This document shows positions 24,889-32,426 of a stretch of DNA of 48,447 nucleotides, piece after piece (within the stretch, counting starts at the first letter, position 1; the number at the start of each line of letters is the position of its first letter). Where the stretch lies: positions 1 to 48,447 of the forward strand of contig NZ_FNOK01000067.1 in assembly GCF_900106995.1 (NCBI RefSeq). Direction: 5' to 3'. This DNA is from Saccharopolyspora shandongensis (lineage in GTDB: Bacteria > Actinomycetota > Actinomycetes > Mycobacteriales > Pseudonocardiaceae). The position numbers and the translations under genes are program-made. The notes below the pieces were generated by a model. It was not told the origin of the DNA and ran no database searches. It was given only the letters and a program-made list of their open reading frames with translations.

Positions 24889-25132
24889 GCCATAGAGCCT
24901 GTTTCCGAACTTGCTCTGCGTGGCGGTGCCGGGTAGCGGAACCTCAGGCGCCTTCTCACTGTGGGATCCGCGACTCATGAATGCGCCAATTCACCACGTC
25001 AGGGCTGTCCTCGCGAGAAAACACCTGAGAACCCGCGGCGGTGCAAGCTGCGTAGGTGGGCTAACCGCTTCAAAGACAACAACCCCGCGCTACCACACCT
25101 CACACCACGACATCCAAAACAGCCTCTCTAGC
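24889..25132. mobile_element. MITE-like, non-autonomous IS5-related element
   Basis: The right end (25090-25132) matches the right end of the IS at the window start over about 44 bases, including ATCCAAAACAGCCTCT. The left end, CATAGAGCCTGTTT (24891-24904), is its imperfect inverse. About 240 bases lie between the ends and carry no transposase. Inside, GGAACCTCAGGCGCCTTCTC (24939-24958) is partly complementary to GAGAAAACACCTGAGAACC (25016-25034), giving a subterminal fold. No gene was found in 24648-25144 apart from the permease leader and this element. Confidence 0.65.
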
Positions 25133-25144
25133 AACGAAAAGCGC

Positions 25145-26104
25145 TCACGGCTCCGTGACTGCGCGGGCGTAGCGGTCGGCGAGGCGGCGGGTCGCCGCGG
25201 CGAGTTCGGGTGCGTCGAGCACGTCGAAGTCGAGATCGAGGGCTCCGAGGTAGACCGCGAGCAGTTGCGGCGTGTCCGCGCCCGCGTCCAGCAGGCAGGT
25301 CCGGTCGTCGATCGGCGCGACGATCCACGTCGTCGGCGGCACCCGCTGCACGACGACCTCCGCGGGCGCATGCACGCGCACCTGGGCGCGATACGCCCAC
25401 AACACCGCCGTGACACCGCGCGCGACGTACGCGGCGAAGCCGCCCTCCGGCGGCTCGCGCGGCGTGAAGCGGGGACCGGTCGGGATGCGGGGCGACAGGC
25501 GGTCGACGCGGAAGCTCCGCCAGTCCTCGCGGTCGCGGTCCCAGCCGACCAGGTACCAGCGACGACCGGTGCTGACGAGTCGATACGGCTCGACGGTGCG
25601 CAGGCTCGCGACGTCGTCGTGCGCGCGGTAGTCGAACCGCAGCTGCTCGCGGTCCCGGCACGCCCGCGCGATCGCCGTCAGCACGTCGGCGTCGACCACC
25701 GGCCCGCCGCCGGGCACCGGCACGGTGTAGGTCTGCAGCGCGTTGACGCGCTGACGCAGCCGCGACGGCAGCACCTGCTCCAGCTTGGCCAGTGCGCGAA
25801 CCGACGTCTCCGCCATTCCCGACACCGTGCCGCTCGCAGCCGTGCGCAGCCCGACCGCCACCGCGACGGCTTCGTCGTCGTCCAGCAACAGCGGCGGCAG
25901 CGCCGCTCCCGCGCCGAGCCGGTAGCCGCCCGCCACGCCCGGCGTCGAATGCACGGGATAGCCGAGGCTGCGCAGGCGATCCACGTCCGCGCGGACCGTC
26001 CGGGTGGTCACGCCGAGGCGTTCGGCGAGATCTCCGCCCGGCCAGTCGCGCCGCGCCTGCAGCAGCGACAGGAGGCGGAGCAGGCGGGCCGAGGTCTCCA
26101 ACAT
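25145..26104 (-). CDS. WYL-domain transcriptional regulator (YafY type)
   Basis: A 319-residue regulator. The N-terminal winged helix includes LAERLGVTTRTVRADVDRLRSLGYPV (about 26-52), and a beta-wing GGYRLG follows. The WYL region is EQLRFDYRAHDD through YRLVSTGRRWYLVGWDRDRED (about 168-215), a ligand- or nucleic-acid-sensing SH3-like fold, with a C-terminal WCX segment. It is divergent from an SDR gene with 61 bp between them, where a perfect inverted repeat is found, so it probably controls that gene and itself. The ATG at 26104 directly follows a GGAGG run. Confidence 0.88.
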   Translation of the reverse strand: MLETSARLLRLLSLLQARRDWPGGDLAERLGVTTRTVRADVDRLRSLGYPVHSTPGVAGGYRLGAGAALPPLLLDDDEAVAVAVGLRTAASGTVSGMAETSVRALAKLEQVLPSRLRQRVNALQTYTVPVPGGGPVVDADVLTAIARACRDREQLRFDYRAHDDVASLRTVEPYRLVSTGRRWYLVGWDRDREDWRSFRVDRLSPRIPTGPRFTPREPPEGGFAAYVARGVTAVLWAYRAQVRVHAPAEVVVQRVPPTTWIVAPIDDRTCLLDAGADTPQLLAVYLGALDLDFDVLDAPELAAATRRLADRYARAVTEP

Positions 26105-26122
26105 TCCTCCAGTGTCGCCGCA

Positions 26123-26147
26123 ATCGCGGAACGAAGTCTTCCGCGAT
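26123..26147. promoter_or_regulatory. Inverted repeat in the WYL-SDR divergent promoter
   Basis: ATCGCGGAA (26123-26131), 7-base spacer, TTCCGCGAT (26139-26147): perfect 9-bp arms located between the two divergent starts. Outer bases GCCG and CGGC can extend the symmetry with a small offset. It is the likely operator of the adjacent WYL regulator. Confidence 0.65.
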
Positions 26148-26165
26148 CGGCGCAATGGTGGGGCC

Positions 26166-26876
26166 ATGAATCTCCGAGGCAAGACGGCAGTCGTCACCGG
26201 TGGCTCGCGCGGGATCGGCCGGGCGATCGTGCGGCGGTTGGCGGCGGACGGCGCGGAAGTCCTGTTCAGCTATGCGAAGGACGAGGACGCGGCGAGGGCG
26301 GTCGCCGCCGGAACCGGCGCCCGCGCGGTGCGGGCCGACATGGGTGCGGCCGAAGACCTCCGGCGGCTCTTCGACGCCGCCGGCGCGCTGGACATCTTGG
26401 TCAACAACGCCGGAATCCCTTCCACCACAACGCTTCTCGACACCTCCGAGGCCGACTACGACCGCGTCATGGCGGTCAACGCGAAGGGAACCTTCCTGGC
26501 GATGCAGCACGCGGCGCGGCGGATGGGCGACGGTGGGCGGATCGTCAGCATCTCGACGATGAGCACGGTGTGGGCCGGCCCCGGCGAATCCGCTTATGCG
26601 GCGAGCAAAGCGGCCGTCGAGCAGCTCACCCGGGTCGCGGCGAAGGAACTCGGGCCGCGCGGCATCACGGTCAACGCCGTGTCTCCCGGCCCCACCGACA
26701 CCGACCTGCTGCGCGGCGCCGTCGGCGGCGACGCCCTGGCCGCCACCGCGCAGATGATCCCGCTGGGCAGGCTGGGGCAGCCGGCGGACGTCGCCGACGT
26801 CGTGGCCTTCCTGGTCGGCCCGGACGCGCGCTGGATCACCGGGCAGAACCTCCGCGCCACCGGTGGGCTGGTGTGA
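26166..26876 (+). CDS. SDR-family oxidoreductase
   Basis: A 236-residue classical short-chain dehydrogenase/reductase. VVTGGSRGIGRAI (9-21) binds the dinucleotide, NNAG (80-83) stabilises the central sheet, and the Tyr144-x3-Lys148 pair in YAASK, with Ser/Thr near 130, is catalytic. PGPTDTDL follows as usual. The N-terminus resembles 3-oxoacyl-ACP reductases and related glucose dehydrogenase-like SDRs, but the substrate cannot be read from sequence. It is controlled presumably by the divergent WYL regulator. Confidence 0.88.
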   Translation: MNLRGKTAVVTGGSRGIGRAIVRRLAADGAEVLFSYAKDEDAARAVAAGTGARAVRADMGAAEDLRRLFDAAGALDILVNNAGIPSTTTLLDTSEADYDRVMAVNAKGTFLAMQHAARRMGDGGRIVSISTMSTVWAGPGESAYAASKAAVEQLTRVAAKELGPRGITVNAVSPGPTDTDLLRGAVGGDALAATAQMIPLGRLGQPADVADVVAFLVGPDARWITGQNLRATGGLV

Positions 26877-26936
26877 TCGTCCGGCCGGGGGCCTCCCCGC
26901 GCTGCCGAACCGCAACCCGGTGTGAAACGATTTCGG

Positions 26937-27395
26937 GTGTTTCACGTGGTCTTCTACCAGCCCGAGATCCCGGGCAACGCCGGCAACGCGATCCGGATGG
27001 CGGCCGGTTCCGGCTGTGCACTGCACCTGATCGAGCCCCTCGGCTTCTCCGTGGAGGACGCGAAGCTGCGCCGAGCCGGGCTGGACTACCACGACCGGGC
27101 CGCCCTGCACGTCCACCCGGACCTCGAATCGGCCTGGCGGGCGCTGAACCCGCAGCGGGTCATCGCGTTCACCTCGAAGGCGGAGCACTCCTACGAGACG
27201 GTGGCCTACCGGCCGGGCGACGTGCTGCTCTTCGGGCCCGAGTCCACCGGGCTGCCCGAGGACGTGCTCGCCGACGTGACGCTGCGGGTCCGGATCCCGA
27301 TGCTGCCGGGCATCCGCTCGATGAACCTGGCCAACTCGGCGGCCGTCGCGGTCTACGAGGCGTGGCGCCAGCAGGGCTTCGCGATGCCCTCGTGA
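26937..27395 (+). CDS. trmL: tRNA (cytidine(34)-2'-O)-methyltransferase TrmL
   Basis: A 152-residue SPOUT methyltransferase that 2'-O-methylates the wobble nucleotide of certain tRNA(Leu). The start region FHVVFYQPEIPGNAGNAIR, LHLIEPLGF, KLRRAGLDYHD, LFGPESTGLPEDVL, and the trefoil-knot end IPMLPGIRSMNLANSAAVAV are all family signatures. GTG 26937 is preferred because homologs begin directly with the first beta-strand; an in-frame GTG at 26922 would add five residues. Neither has a good ribosome site, so a short-leader or leaderless transcript is possible. It converges on the TIGR02206 gene with 7 bp between stops. Confidence 0.9.
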   Translation: MFHVVFYQPEIPGNAGNAIRMAAGSGCALHLIEPLGFSVEDAKLRRAGLDYHDRAALHVHPDLESAWRALNPQRVIAFTSKAEHSYETVAYRPGDVLLFGPESTGLPEDVLADVTLRVRIPMLPGIRSMNLANSAAVAVYEAWRQQGFAMPS

Positions 27396-27402
27396 GCCCC
27401 GC

Positions 27403-28116
27403 TCAGGCGCGCACGACCCGGCGCGGCGACCGGGTCCACGGCCAGGTCAGCAACGCCCAAGCGGCCAGCCCGACGATCACCTCGACGCCCAGGTACCAGG
27501 GCCAGCCGCCCATCACGTCGAGCAGCGACGGGTTGTCCGGCTTCCGGCTGACGAAGCCGTAGTTGGTCCCCGCCCGGGCGTTGAACACCAGCATCGCCGC
27601 GCCCCAGGAGAGGGTCACCGCGGCCGCGAACCAGTAACCCCGCCAGGTCGGCCGCACCCCCGCTCCCCAGGTCAGGTAGGCCGCCGCCCAGATGACCAGC
27701 AGGTGCTGACCCCAGAACTCGATGAAGTCGAACGACGGGAAGTCCGGCGCGTCCAGCGCGGGAGTGATCATCGCCTGCGGGGTCAGCGTCAGCCCCCAGT
27801 AGTAGAGCAGCGCGCAGGCGAGCGGCCGGTGCGTCCACAACGCGGGAACGGCGACGATCCAAGCGAGATCGCAGAGTTGCAGCGGCAGCGATTCGCCGAT
27901 GTCCCAATGCGCGGGCAACAGCCTGTAGGTCAGCGTCACGACGCCGAATGCCAGGAGCACCAGGGCGAAGCCGCGCGTGAAGACCACGGCGGACGGCGAA
28001 CCGCGCTGCCGGTGCCCGACGGCGGCGACCGCCACTGAGCCGACGACGATCAGCACCATGAGCACCCAGTGCGACGGCCCGTAGGGAACGAAGCGATCCA
28101 CCGGAAACGGCCCCAC
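27403..28116 (-). CDS. TIGR02206-family (YwaF-like) membrane protein
   Basis: A 237-residue integral membrane protein with about seven helices. PLQLCDLAWIVAVPALWTHRPLAC, YYWGLTLTPQAMITPAL and the later GTNYGFVSRKPDNPSLLDVMG and WPWYLGVEVI are typical of the TIGR02206/YwaF family, which has no firmly known function. ATG 28116 gives MGPFPVDRFVPYGPSHW, close to other members. Upstream on the same strand is metK, separated by a strong terminator, so it is probably transcribed alone. Confidence 0.82.
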   Translation of the reverse strand: MGPFPVDRFVPYGPSHWVLMVLIVVGSVAVAAVGHRQRGSPSAVVFTRGFALVLLAFGVVTLTYRLLPAHWDIGESLPLQLCDLAWIVAVPALWTHRPLACALLYYWGLTLTPQAMITPALDAPDFPSFDFIEFWGQHLLVIWAAAYLTWGAGVRPTWRGYWFAAAVTLSWGAAMLVFNARAGTNYGFVSRKPDNPSLLDVMGGWPWYLGVEVIVGLAAWALLTWPWTRSPRRVVRA

Positions 28117-28178
28117 TCCCCCAGGGTAGGCACGCGAAATCGCGGAAGTTCTCCGGTGTGCCGGGCCCCGACACGCCG

Positions 28179-28212
28179 ACGGGCCGCAGTTTCAATGGAA
28201 ACTGCGGCCCGT
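28179..28212 (-). terminator. metK terminator hairpin
   Basis: ACGGGCCGCAGTTTC (28179-28193), loop AATG, GAAACTGCGGCCCGT (28198-28212): a perfect 15-bp stem starting 15 bases after the metK stop on the minus strand. There is no long U tract, which is common for actinobacterial terminators. Confidence 0.88.
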
Positions 28213-28226
28213 GACGGGTACCAGGG

Positions 28227-29444
28227 TCAGGCGTTGGCGAGGGCCTTGAGGGCCTCGGCGCGGTCCGTGCGCTCCCAGGGCAGGTCGACGTCGGTGCGCC
28301 CGAAGTGGCCGTAGGCCGCCGTCTGCGCGTAGATCGGCCGCAGCAGATCGAGATCGCGGATGATCGCCGCCGGGCGGAGGTCGAAGACCTCGTTGATCGC
28401 CGACTGGATGCGCGCCGGGTCGACGTTCTCGGTGCCGAAGGTCTCGACGAACAGGCCCACCGGGGCGGCCTTGCCGATCGCATAGGCGACCTGCACCTCG
28501 ATGCGGCCGGCCAGGCCCGCCGCCACCGCGTTCTTGGCCACCCACCGCATCGCGTACGCCGCCGAGCGGTCCACCTTCGACGGGTCCTTGCCGGAGAAGG
28601 CGCCGCCGCCGTGGCGGGCCATGCCGCCGTAGGTGTCGACGATGATCTTCCGGCCGGTCAGGCCCGCGTCGCCCATCGGACCACCCACCACGAACCGGCC
28701 GGTCGGGTTCACCAGCAGGCGCGTGTCGGAGGTGTCGATGCCGAGGGACTCGATCTCCGGGCCGACCACCTTCTCCTTGATGTCGACGGCCAGCATCGAG
28801 TCCAGGTCGATGTCGGCGGCGTGCTGCGTGGACAGCACCACGGTGTCCAGGCGAACCGGCTGGTCACCGGCGTACTCGATGGTCACCTGAGTCTTGCCGT
28901 CCGGCCGCAGGTACGGCAGCACCCCGTCCTTGCGGACCCGGGTCAGCCGCCGCGACAACCGGTGCGCCAGCGCGATCGGCAGCGGCATGAACTCCGGCGT
29001 GTCGTCGCAGGCGTAGCCGAACATCAGGCCCTGGTCGCCGGCGCCCTGCTTGGCGATCTCGTCGATGACGCCCTCGACGCGGGACTCGTGCGCGACGTCG
29101 ACGCCCTGCGCGATGTCCGGCGACTGGGCGCCGATCGCGACGTTCACGCCGCAGGAGTTGCCGTCGAAGCCCTTCGCGGAGGAGTCGTAGCCGATCTCCA
29201 GGATCTTCTCCCGCACGATGGTCGGGATGTCCGCGTAGGCGTCGGTGGTCACCTCGCCCGCGACGTGCACCTGACCGGTGGTCACCAGCGTCTCCACCGC
29301 CACGCGCGACCGCGGGTCCTGGGTGAGCAACGCGTCCAGGATCGAGTCGCTGATCGCGTCGCAGATCTTGTCCGGGTGGCCTTCGGTCACGGACTCACTG
29401 GTGAACAACCTGCGACCGGTGCGCAGGTCCGACTGCTGACTCAC
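28227..29444 (-). CDS. metK: S-adenosylmethionine synthetase
   Basis: A 405-residue enzyme making SAM from methionine and ATP. Visible motifs are GHPDKICDAISDSILDALL (18-36) with the ATP-binding His, GAGDQGLMFGYACDD (substrate loop), and GGGAFSGKDPSKVDRSAAY, the P-loop-like phosphate-binding element. The length is normal. The GTG start is preceded by GGGAGAG. It lies 59 bp downstream of coaBC in the mihF-gmk-rpoZ-coaBC-metK cluster; no SAM riboswitch was recognised in that gap. Confidence 0.97.
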   Translation of the reverse strand: MSQQSDLRTGRRLFTSESVTEGHPDKICDAISDSILDALLTQDPRSRVAVETLVTTGQVHVAGEVTTDAYADIPTIVREKILEIGYDSSAKGFDGNSCGVNVAIGAQSPDIAQGVDVAHESRVEGVIDEIAKQGAGDQGLMFGYACDDTPEFMPLPIALAHRLSRRLTRVRKDGVLPYLRPDGKTQVTIEYAGDQPVRLDTVVLSTQHAADIDLDSMLAVDIKEKVVGPEIESLGIDTSDTRLLVNPTGRFVVGGPMGDAGLTGRKIIVDTYGGMARHGGGAFSGKDPSKVDRSAAYAMRWVAKNAVAAGLAGRIEVQVAYAIGKAAPVGLFVETFGTENVDPARIQSAINEVFDLRPAAIIRDLDLLRPIYAQTAAYGHFGRTDVDLPWERTDRAEALKALANA

Positions 29445-29503
29445 AACTCTCCCTGAAATTCCTTGAAAAGACTCACCGCAGTGGTCTGACGTGCGAGGTC
29501 AGC

Positions 29504-30769
29504 CTACTGCTGGGACAGCTGCCGGGTCACAGCGTCCCACAATGTGGCCGCCAGCCGGGACTTCGCGCCGAACGGGATCGGCTGCTCGGTGCCGTCGCCG
29601 CCCAGCAGCCAGCCCGAGTTGTCCTCGACCTCGAAGGCCTGCCCGTCGCCGACGGTGTTGACCACCAGCAGGTCGCAGCCCTTGCGGGCCAGCTTGGCGC
29701 GGCCGTGCTCCAGCGCGCTGGTGGTCGGATCGCCCGTCTCGGCGGCGAACCCGACGATCAGCGACGCCGCCAGCTTGTCCGCGTTCCGCGCCTCGACGAG
29801 CTCGGCGAGGATGTCCGGGTTGCGGGTCAGCGCCAGCGGCTCCGGGTCCTGATCGGTCTTCTTGATCTTGTGCCCGACCTGCGACACCGGGCGGAAGTCC
29901 GCGACCGCGGCGGCCATCACCACGGCGTCCGCGCCGTCGGACTCGGCCAGCATCACCGACCGCAGCTCCTCCGCGGTACCCACCCTGATCACCCGGACCC
30001 CGGCCGGATCGGCCAGGTCCGCGGTGTGCGCGGCGACCAGCGTGACGTCCGCGCCGCGGTGCGCGGCGACGCGCGCCAGGGCGTAACCCTGCCGGCCGGA
30101 CGAGCGGTTGCCGAGGTAGCGGACGGGATCCAGCGGCTCGCGCGTGCCACCGGCGGAGATCACCACGCGGCGGCCCTCGAGGTCGCGCGGCAGCGCCCGC
30201 GGCTCGGCCAGCAGCAGCCGGGCCAGGTCGACGATCTCGGCGGGATCGGGCAACCGGCCCTTGCCGGTGTCCGCGCCGGTCAGCCGGCCGCTGTCGGGCT
30301 CGGCGACCACCACGCCGCGGCTGCGCAGCAGCGCCACGTTGTCCTGCGTCGCCGGGTGCTCCCACATCTCGGTGTGCATCGCCGGGACCATCAGCACCGG
30401 GCACCGCGCGGTCAGCAGCGTCGAGGTGAGCAGGTCGTTCGCCTGCCCGTGCGCCGCACGGGCCAGCAGGTCAGCGGTGGCGGGCGCGACGACGACGAGG
30501 TCGGCCTCCTGGCCGAGCCGCACGTGCGGGACCTCTTCGACGTCGGCGAACACGCCGGTCTCCACCGGCTGCCCGGACAGCGCCTCGAAGGTCGCGGCGC
30601 CGACGAAGCGCAGCGCGGCCTCGGTCGGGATCACCCGGACGCGGTGGCCGGACTCGGTCAGCCGCCGCAGGACCTCGCACGCCTTGTAGGCGGCGATGCC
30701 ACCGCTGACGCCGAGGACCACCCGCGGGCGGTCCTGCGGCGCGGCCGCACCGCTGCTAACCGTCGTCAC
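29504..30769 (-). CDS. coaBC: Bifunctional phosphopantothenoylcysteine decarboxylase / phosphopantothenate-cysteine ligase
   Basis: A 421-residue two-domain coenzyme A biosynthesis enzyme. The CoaC half (1-190) is a flavin-dependent decarboxylase with GVSGGIAAYKACEVLRRL (20-37), catalytic His82 in EVPHVRL, and PAMHTEMW (129-136). In the substrate clamp, SGRLTGADTGKGRL (160-173), I see no cysteine where many homologs have one. The CoaB half (about 200-421) has SAGGTREPLDPVRYLGNRSS (205-224) and the KIKK lysines used with CTP. The GTG start overlaps the rpoZ stop (GTGA). Confidence 0.95.
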   Translation of the reverse strand: MTTVSSGAAAPQDRPRVVLGVSGGIAAYKACEVLRRLTESGHRVRVIPTEAALRFVGAATFEALSGQPVETGVFADVEEVPHVRLGQEADLVVVAPATADLLARAAHGQANDLLTSTLLTARCPVLMVPAMHTEMWEHPATQDNVALLRSRGVVVAEPDSGRLTGADTGKGRLPDPAEIVDLARLLLAEPRALPRDLEGRRVVISAGGTREPLDPVRYLGNRSSGRQGYALARVAAHRGADVTLVAAHTADLADPAGVRVIRVGTAEELRSVMLAESDGADAVVMAAAVADFRPVSQVGHKIKKTDQDPEPLALTRNPDILAELVEARNADKLAASLIVGFAAETGDPTTSALEHGRAKLARKGCDLLVVNTVGDGQAFEVEDNSGWLLGGDGTEQPIPFGAKSRLAATLWDAVTRQLSQQ

Positions 30770-31059
30770 TCGCCTTCGGTGTGCTCGAGCACGCCCGCGT
30801 GGATCTCGCGCAGCGCGATCGACAGCGGCTTCTCCCGCGGGCCCGGCTCGACCAGCGGCCCGACGTACTCCAGCAGGCCCTCGCCGAGCTGCGCGTAGTA
30901 GTCGTTGATCTGCCGCGCCCGCTTCGCGGAGTAGATCACCAGGGCGTACTTGGAGCTGACCTGCTCGAGCAGGTCGTCGATCGGCGGGTAGGTGATGCCC
31001 TCGACGGTGTTGGTCGACGGGCTGCTGTTGAGCGCAGCCAGCGCGCTGGGGGTGCTCAC
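30766..31059 (-). CDS. rpoZ: RNA polymerase omega subunit
   Basis: A 97-residue protein that aids assembly of the RNA polymerase beta' subunit. The actinobacterial omega core is GITYPPIDDLLEQVSSKYALVIYSAKRARQIND, with the AKRARQIN contact motif, then LVEPGPREKPLSIALREIHAG. The GTG start at 31059 has AGGAG about 10 bases upstream and gives VSTPSALAAL as in relatives; a longer frame upstream is not supported. It overlaps coaBC and is 94 bp downstream of gmk. Confidence 0.95.
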   Translation of the reverse strand: MSTPSALAALNSSPSTNTVEGITYPPIDDLLEQVSSKYALVIYSAKRARQINDYYAQLGEGLLEYVGPLVEPGPREKPLSIALREIHAGVLEHTEGE

Positions 31060-31153
31060 GTGAGTGGCTCCTGCTCCTCGTGGATGTCTGCTGGGGCGGC
31101 AGTGACACGGCCGGCGACCCGGTCGACGCCGAGTCCGCGCGGAACGCGCGAGG

Positions 31154-31756
31154 TCACTGCTCGCGGCCAAGAATCAATCGTAGCAATTCGCTGGTAGCGG
31201 CCTGCACGTCGGCGTTGACGACCGACGCGTCGAACTCCGATTCGGCCGCCAGCTCCTCGCGCGCGGTCGTCAACCGCCGCTCCACGACCTCCGCGGGCTC
31301 GGTGCCGCGACCGGTGAGCCGGTCCACCAGCACCTCCCAGGACGGCGGCAGCAGCATCACCAGCTGCGCCTCCGGCATGGCCGACCGCACCTGGCGGGCG
31401 CCCTGGAGCTCGATCTCCAGCACGGCCGCCCGGCCCGCCGCCAGGGCTTCCTCGACCGGCTTGCGCGGGGTGCCGTAGAGGTTTCCCGCGTAGCGGGCGT
31501 GTTCGAGCATCTCGCCGGCGGCGATCATCCGCTCGAACTCCGCGGTCGAGACGAAGTGGTAGTGCTCGCCGTCGACCTCCCCGGCGCGGGGCGCGCGGGT
31601 GGTCGCGGACACGCTGAAGTAGATCTCCGGGGCCAGCCTGCGCACCTCGCTGAGCACGCTGGACTTGCCGACGCCGGAGGGCCCGGAAACGACGGTGAGC
31701 CGAGGCTCGCCCTGACGGACGGTCCTCGGCTCAGCGCCGGTTTGTGCGTCGATCAC
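31154..31756 (-). CDS. gmk: Guanylate kinase
   Basis: A 200-residue kinase converting GMP to GDP with ATP. GPSGVGKSS (25-33) is the P-loop. SVSATTRAPRAGEVDGEHYHFVS is the GMP-binding segment with the conserved Arg, Tyr and Glu contacts, and YAGNLYGTPRKPVEEAL completes it. The N-terminus has an extra 17 residues typical of actinobacteria. The GTG start overlaps the mihF stop (GTGA), implying coupled translation. Confidence 0.97.
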   Translation of the reverse strand: MIDAQTGAEPRTVRQGEPRLTVVSGPSGVGKSSVLSEVRRLAPEIYFSVSATTRAPRAGEVDGEHYHFVSTAEFERMIAAGEMLEHARYAGNLYGTPRKPVEEALAAGRAAVLEIELQGARQVRSAMPEAQLVMLLPPSWEVLVDRLTGRGTEPAEVVERRLTTAREELAAESEFDASVVNADVQAATSELLRLILGREQ

Positions 31757-32070
31757 TCGCCGCTGAACTCGGAGAGCAGCGCCTTGCGCTGCCGCTCACC
31801 CAGCCCGCGCAGTCGACGGCTGTTGGCGATCTCCAGCCGCTCCATGATCTGCGAAGCGCGGACCTTGCCAACGCCGGGAAGGGCTTCGAGCAGGGCGGAG
31901 ACCTTCATCTTGCCCAAGACCTCGTCGTTGTCGGCGGTCTCCAGGACCTCCGCCAGCGTGGTTCCACCTCGCTTGAGGCGCTCCTTGAGCTCAGCTCGGG
32001 CGCGACGGGCGGCAGCCGCCTTTTCCAGAGCTGCTGCCCGCTGCTCCTCGGTCAGCTGGGGAAGGGCCAC
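31753..32070 (-). CDS. mihF: Integration host factor, actinobacterial type (mIHF)
   Basis: A 105-residue nucleoid-associated protein unrelated to enterobacterial IHF. It bends DNA and helps compact the chromosome; in mycobacteria it is needed for L5 integration. VALPQLTEEQRAAALEKAAA, ERLKRGGTTLAEVL, GKMKVSALLEALPGVGKVRA and SRRLRGLGERQRKALL are near-consensus, with the H2TH-like region at GVGKVRASQIMERL. GTG 32070 is used rather than the ATG three bases earlier because GGAGG then lies 5 bases upstream and homologs start with ALPQLT. Its usual upstream neighbours (carB-pyrF) are absent here. Confidence 0.95.
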   Translation of the reverse strand: MALPQLTEEQRAAALEKAAAARRARAELKERLKRGGTTLAEVLETADNDEVLGKMKVSALLEALPGVGKVRASQIMERLEIANSRRLRGLGERQRKALLSEFSGE

Positions 32071-32426
32071 CATGTCCTCCGTGATGTGGGGTTTCTCTTG
32101 ATCGGTGCGGGCGACGGTACCGAGTCCGCTCTGCCGGGTTCCACTTGGGTCCCCGTTTTTGTGAGCAGGATTCATCCGGTTCGCCACCCAGACCCGCCTG
32201 GTTCCGCTCGTACGAGGCGCGCACGAGCACGGGGCCGTTGCCAGTACTACCAACAAAGCCGCTGAAGTGCACTAATCTCGGCCAAAACTCTTCGAATGTG
32301 TCCGATTTCCGCACAGTTGAGCCACTCCGATGGCGTCCTCGCAGGTCACACCGGGGTGAAGTGCCCCTCGTCCGCGAAGTGATCAAGAACTCGCGCGGCT
32401 TCCGCTACGCGGAAGTTCCGCAACAC
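32071..32426. other. Intergenic region upstream of mihF operon
   Basis: About 356 bases with no convincing gene. It should hold the promoter of the mihF-gmk-rpoZ-coaBC-metK transcript on the minus strand, but no clear promoter was assigned. The part around 32235-32310 is AT-richer than the rest. A hairpin for the upstream gene is at 32399-32415. Confidence 0.5.
32399..32415 (-). terminator. Short hairpin after the ABC-2-like gene
   Basis: CTTCCGC, loop TAC, GCGGAAG: a perfect 7-bp stem beginning 12 bases past the stop codon of the minus-strand gene at 32427. It is probably a weak terminator ahead of the mihF promoter. Confidence 0.55.

Noticed and set aside
29445..29503. SAM riboswitch ahead of metK
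   Set aside because: The gap is only 59 bases, with one tiny CTGAC/GTCAG stem, too small for known SAM riboswitch classes.
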